Source: Pseudomonadota bacterium
Lineage (GTDB): Bacteria; Pseudomonadota; Gammaproteobacteria; Burkholderiales; Methylophilaceae
NCBI GenBank assembly: GCA_029549705.1
Contig: JAKPIR010000268.1
Span: 1 to 8,054 of the forward strand
Direction: 5' to 3'
Length of the DNA stretch: 8,054 bases
The notes beneath the pieces are model-generated. The model saw only the letters and a list, made by a program, of their open reading frames with translations, made no database searches and was not told the DNA's origin. The position numbers and the translations under genes were made by a program. This document shows, in pieces, positions 5,760 through 8,054 of the stretch (positions are counted from its first letter, which is position 1; the number at the start of each line of letters is the position of its first letter).

Positions 5760-6458
5760 TTAAGGTAAATCAAACAGAAGCAACTCTGCATTTTGTAAGG
5801 CCTGAATTGCAATTTGGCTTTCCGCTTCAACTATTGCGGCATCGCCGGCAAAAAGTTGCACGCCATTAAATAGCACCTCGCCTTTAGCAACTTGCAAATA
5901 GGCACGGCGGTCTTCATGCAGGGTTGTACTCAACTGACCACCTGCATCCAATACAGTTGCATAAAGGTTTACGTTCTGTTGTATTTGTATTGAGCCTTCA
6001 CGGCCATCGTCTGATACTACTAGACACCAACGATTGCGCTTTTGTTCGGGTGAAAAGTGTTTTTGTGCGTAATTTGGCGGCAAGCCAACAGCGGCTGGCA
6101 ATAGCCAAATTTGCAACAGATGCGCTTCATGCACAGAAGATGGGTTAATTTCACTATGCCGCACACCCGCGCCGGCCGACATATACTGCACATCACCCGT
6201 GTGAATCACCGAACCATTGCCCATACTATCTTGGTGCCGGAGCTCACCCGCCAGCATGTAGGTGATAATTTCCATATCACGGTGCCCATGCATGCCAAAG
6301 CCTGAGCCTGCGGCGACTTTATCTTCGTTAATCACACGCAACACAGAGTAGCCCATGTGCGCGGCATCGTAATAATCAGCAAATGAAAAAGAATGAAAGC
6401 TCTCTAACCAATCATGCTTGGCGTAGCCGCGTTCTTGAGATTTTCGGATTGTCATCAT
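5760..6458 (-). CDS. Pirin family bicupin (quercetinase-like)
   Basis: This 232-residue protein is of full length for bacterial pirins such as E. coli YhhW and YhaK. Pirins are cytoplasmic bicupins with one metal site in the N-terminal cupin; YhhW and human pirin show quercetin 2,3-dioxygenase activity and others act as redox sensors. The metal ligands appear intact: His57 and His59 in GMHGHRDMEI, His101 and Glu103 in GVRHSE. FHSFSFADYYD at residues 21-31 is the family N-terminal signature, and the second cupin (about 145-232) lacks ligands, as usual. Two ATG codons (6458 and 6455) are adjacent and neither has a clear ribosome site, so the start is uncertain by one residue. It is divergent from a YhaJ-like LysR gene with about 104 nt between. 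E. coli has the same yhaJ/yhaK neighbourhood, although the retained ligands make this protein more like YhhW. A role in quinone, flavonoid or electrophile response is inferred from context. Confidence 0.94.
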   Translation of the reverse strand: MMTIRKSQERGYAKHDWLESFHSFSFADYYDAAHMGYSVLRVINEDKVAAGSGFGMHGHRDMEIITYMLAGELRHQDSMGNGSVIHTGDVQYMSAGAGVRHSEINPSSVHEAHLLQIWLLPAAVGLPPNYAQKHFSPEQKRNRWCLVVSDDGREGSIQIQQNVNLYATVLDAGGQLSTTLHEDRRAYLQVAKGEVLFNGVQLFAGDAAIVEAESQIAIQALQNAELLLFDLP

Positions 6459-6465
6459 AATAATT

Positions 6466-6482
6466 ATTCAATATAGTTGAAT
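6466..6482. promoter_or_regulatory. Candidate LysR operator next to pirin start
   Basis: ATTCAATATAGTTGAAT is a perfect 6+6 dyad with a 5-nt spacer, containing TCAA-N5-TTGA (6468-6480, T-N11-A). Partial symmetry continues outward (AAT and ATT). It lies 8 nt upstream of the pirin ATG and just downstream of a possible minus-strand -10, TATAAA (6490-6485). If that -10 is real, the site covers the transcript start. Confidence 0.55.
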
Positions 6483-6522
6483 TATTTATAGCATGATAAA
6501 CTGAGCTATCAGACATTCATAC

Positions 6523-6534
6523 CAAATTATTTTG
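6523..6534. promoter_or_regulatory. Third dyad in lysR/pirin gap, repeat of the lysR-proximal site
   Basis: CAAATTATTTTG is a 4+4 inverted repeat. Its first 10 bases recur at 6546-6555, 23 nt downstream, giving a direct repeat about two helical turns apart. It may be a secondary (activation-type) half of a LysR binding region. Confidence 0.35.
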
Positions 6535-6544
6535 CATTAGTCAT

Positions 6545-6557
6545 TCAAATTATTTGA
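6545..6557. promoter_or_regulatory. Candidate LysR operator next to lysR start
   Basis: TCAAATTATTTGA is a 5+5 inverted repeat with a 3-nt centre. It has the same TCAA-N5-TTGA layout as the sites at 6468-6480 and 5680-5692. It ends 5 nt before the lysR ATG, a position suited to autorepression. Confidence 0.5.
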
Positions 6558-6562
6558 TTATC

Positions 6563-7480
6563 ATGACCATTAGAATTTCTATTGAAGCATTAGAAGTGAT
6601 TGATGCCATTGCGCGCAAAGGCAGCTTTGCTGCTGCGGCTGAATCGCTCTTTCACGTGCCTTCTGCCCTCACCTACACCGTGCGCAAGCTTGAAGAAGAC
6701 TTGGGCGTGACTCTTTTTGACCGCAGCGGGCATCGGGCACGCCTCACCGAGGCCGGTGCCGAGCTGTTAAATGAAGGCCGTCACTTGCTTGATGCCGCGC
6801 TTGCGCTGGAATCGCATGTAAAGCGGGTTGCCACCGGCATTGAAACCCACATCGGCATTGCCATCAATGATTTATTTAATATGCAACCCATATATGCATT
6901 GTTGCAAGCATTTTACGCGCAAGGTTTTGGCACGCGCGTAAAACTGACGCGCGAAGTGTTTGGCGGTAGTTGGGATGCGCTACTTTCAGGCCGTGCTGAT
7001 ATTTCAATTGGTGCACCCGGTGAAGCACCAGCCGGTGGCGGATATGCCACCAAATTGCTGGGGCAGTTAGAGTTTGTGTTTGCCGTGGCACCGCATCACG
7101 CGCTGGCCAAGCTACAAGAACCACTTGAAAATCAGGATATTATCAAATACCGTGCGGTGGCAGCGGCTGATAGCTCACGCAATTTACCGCCACGCACGTC
7201 TGGCATTTTATCAGGGCAAGATGTGCTCACTGTGCCCGATATGCAAAGTAAACTTGAGGCACAAATAAACGGTTTAGGGGTTGGTTATTTGCCAATACAG
7301 TTAGCCAATCGCTATGCAGCGCAGGGTAGCCTCATCATTAAACAAGTGGCTGAACCTAAAACGATTGCGCCAACATTTTTAGCATGGCGCAACAATCGCA
7401 AAACCGGCATCGGCAAGGCACAACAATGGCTTTTAAAGCGACTAGAGAAATTAACCTTAGAAGAATTGCTGATACATTGA
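6563..7480 (+). CDS. LysR family transcriptional regulator, YhaJ-like
   Basis: This 305-residue protein is of typical LysR length. The N-terminal winged helix-turn-helix is at about residues 5-65 (SFAAAAESLFHVPSALTYTV then RKLEEDLGVTLFDRSGHRA), and the effector-binding domain runs from about 87 to 300. The stretch VPSALTYTVRKLEEDLG...LFDRSGHR and the later GLGVGYLP and FLAWR closely resemble E. coli YhaJ as I recall it. YhaJ mediates a response to dinitrotoluene-derived compounds and sits beside the pirin gene yhaK. Here too the gene is divergent from pirin, the classical layout for an autoregulated LysR protein controlling its neighbour. The ATG at 6563 is chosen over a TTG at 6554 because the latter falls inside the operator-like dyad; no ribosome site is visible for either. 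Likely targets are pirin, yceI and perhaps OYE/nitroreductase. The effector is unknown; a quinone or nitroaromatic derivative is inferred. Confidence 0.92.
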   Translation: MTIRISIEALEVIDAIARKGSFAAAAESLFHVPSALTYTVRKLEEDLGVTLFDRSGHRARLTEAGAELLNEGRHLLDAALALESHVKRVATGIETHIGIAINDLFNMQPIYALLQAFYAQGFGTRVKLTREVFGGSWDALLSGRADISIGAPGEAPAGGGYATKLLGQLEFVFAVAPHHALAKLQEPLENQDIIKYRAVAAADSSRNLPPRTSGILSGQDVLTVPDMQSKLEAQINGLGVGYLPIQLANRYAAQGSLIIKQVAEPKTIAPTFLAWRNNRKTGIGKAQQWLLKRLEKLTLEELLIH

Positions 7481-7599
7481 AAAAAATCCACGGGAATTGC
7501 ATGTAGAATATCGATTGATGCGCCTAGCTCATGAACCACTTAACAGATTGTGACTCAATACTGGTCAATAATCATCAAACCAACAAGATTAAGAACATC

Positions 7600-8054
7600 A
7601 TGAAAAATTTAACTAACCAAATTCTGGCCGCTGTCAATGAAGTGGTGCTAGGCAAAGAAGCACAAGTAAAACTGGCGCTCGCCTGCATTCTCGCGCGTGG
7701 GCATTTGCTGATTGAAGACCAGCCAGGCATGGGAAAAACCACACTTGCCCATACACTGGCCACCGTGCTGGGGCTTAAATATCAGCGCGTGCAGTTTACC
7801 AGCGACTTACTTCCCGCAGATATTTTAGGCGTTTCGGTGTACGACAGAAACTCTGCCAGTTTTAAATTTCATCATGGCGCCGTGTTTACCAATGTGTTGC
7901 TGGCCGATGAAATCAATCGCGCCACGCCCAAAACCCAAAGTGCTTTATTAGAGGTCATGGAAGAGGCGCAGGTGACCATTGACGGCAATACCTACCCGCT
8001 TCCGCAGCCATTTTTTGTGATTGCCACGCAAAACCCGGTGCAGCATATTGGTAC
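7600..8054 (+). CDS. MoxR family AAA+ ATPase, 3' partial
   Basis: The first 151 residues are visible and the rest lies beyond the window. This is a cytoplasmic MoxR-type AAA+ ATPase, thought to act as a chaperone for assembling or activating protein complexes. The Walker A region is EDQPGMGKTT (39-48), with Lys46 and Thr47. Walker B is VLLADEINRA (99-108), with Asp103 and Glu104. The MoxR signature TPKTQSALLEVMEE follows, and sensor 1 is IATQNPV (141-147), with Asn145. The N-terminus VLGKEAQVKLALACILARGH is typical of the family. The ATG at 7600 gives the usual short N-terminal lead; an in-frame ATG at 7531 would add 23 unlike residues. Neither has a good ribosome site. It follows the lysR gene by 119 nt on the same strand, with no terminator visible between them. 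MoxR genes usually lead an operon with DUF58 and transglutaminase-like genes, which would lie to the right. Confidence 0.93.
   Translation, partial: MKNLTNQILAAVNEVVLGKEAQVKLALACILARGHLLIEDQPGMGKTTLAHTLATVLGLKYQRVQFTSDLLPADILGVSVYDRNSASFKFHHGAVFTNVLLADEINRATPKTQSALLEVMEEAQVTIDGNTYPLPQPFFVIATQNPVQHIG

Noticed and set aside
5924..6305. Plus-strand open frames inside pirin
   Set aside because: Antisense shadows; the minus-strand pirin has all its metal ligands and full length.
6876..7124. Minus-strand open frames inside lysR (6876-7124, 7312-7539) and across moxR (7575-7763)
   Set aside because: They overlap strongly conserved coding sequence and their compositions look like antisense translation.
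7531..7599. Upstream in-frame ATG at 7531 for moxR
   Set aside because: It would add 23 residues (many Asn, a Cys) unlike MoxR N-termini. The ATG at 7600 gives the usual start, though neither has a good ribosome site.

Overview
The window reads as chromosomal DNA of a betaproteobacterium. It has moderate-to-low GC, AT-rich intergenic gaps, several PEP-CTERM proteins and a pirin/YceI/old yellow enzyme/MoxR gene content. A methylotroph of the Methylophilaceae (Methylotenera or Methylophilus type) would fit, but this is inferred from gene style and is not proven by any marker. I see no tRNA, rRNA, CRISPR array, insertion sequence or phage gene.

Region 1 (1-2733, plus strand) is a tandem array of three exported PEP-CTERM proteins. 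The first is cut by the left edge. Genes 1 and 3 are diverged paralogues of each other, and gene 2 between them is unrelated outside its sorting tail. Each gene is followed by a hairpin. The hairpins after genes 2 and 3 are textbook intrinsic terminators, and the one after gene 2 lies only 30 nt before the start codon of gene 3. Sorting would need an exosortase (EpsH/Xrt family) encoded elsewhere.

Region 2 (2734-3225) is a decayed intergenic zone. It holds the C-terminal remnant of an outer-membrane beta-barrel protein on the minus strand and a perfect 16-bp hairpin that probably terminates the detoxification genes.

Region 3 (3226-7480) is a redox/electrophile-defence cluster. On the minus strand, in transcription order, it holds a pirin (quercetinase-like bicupin), a secreted YceI lipocalin-like protein, a classical old yellow enzyme (OYE) ene-reductase and a nitroreductase. 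A LysR regulator resembling E. coli YhaJ is divergent from pirin. In E. coli yhaJ also neighbours a pirin gene (yhaK), and YhaJ mediates a response to nitroaromatic (dinitrotoluene) derivatives. Finding OYE and nitroreductase flavoenzymes beside a YhaJ-like regulator therefore suggests a quinone/nitroaromatic response. The strongest new observation is a dyad TCAA-N5-TTGA (also a T-N11-A LysR box) present three times: beside the pirin start, beside the lysR start and just upstream of the yceI ribosome binding site. This predicts one regulon joining these genes. OYE and the nitroreductase are 22 nt apart and surely co-transcribed.

Region 4 (7481-8054) starts a MoxR-family AAA+ ATPase cut by the right edge. 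It is probably the first gene of a moxR/DUF58-type operon.

A second structural curiosity is a pair of long hairpins (3125-3163 and 5007-5045). They share about 13 of 16 stem positions with compensatory changes, which suggests a dispersed hairpin family.
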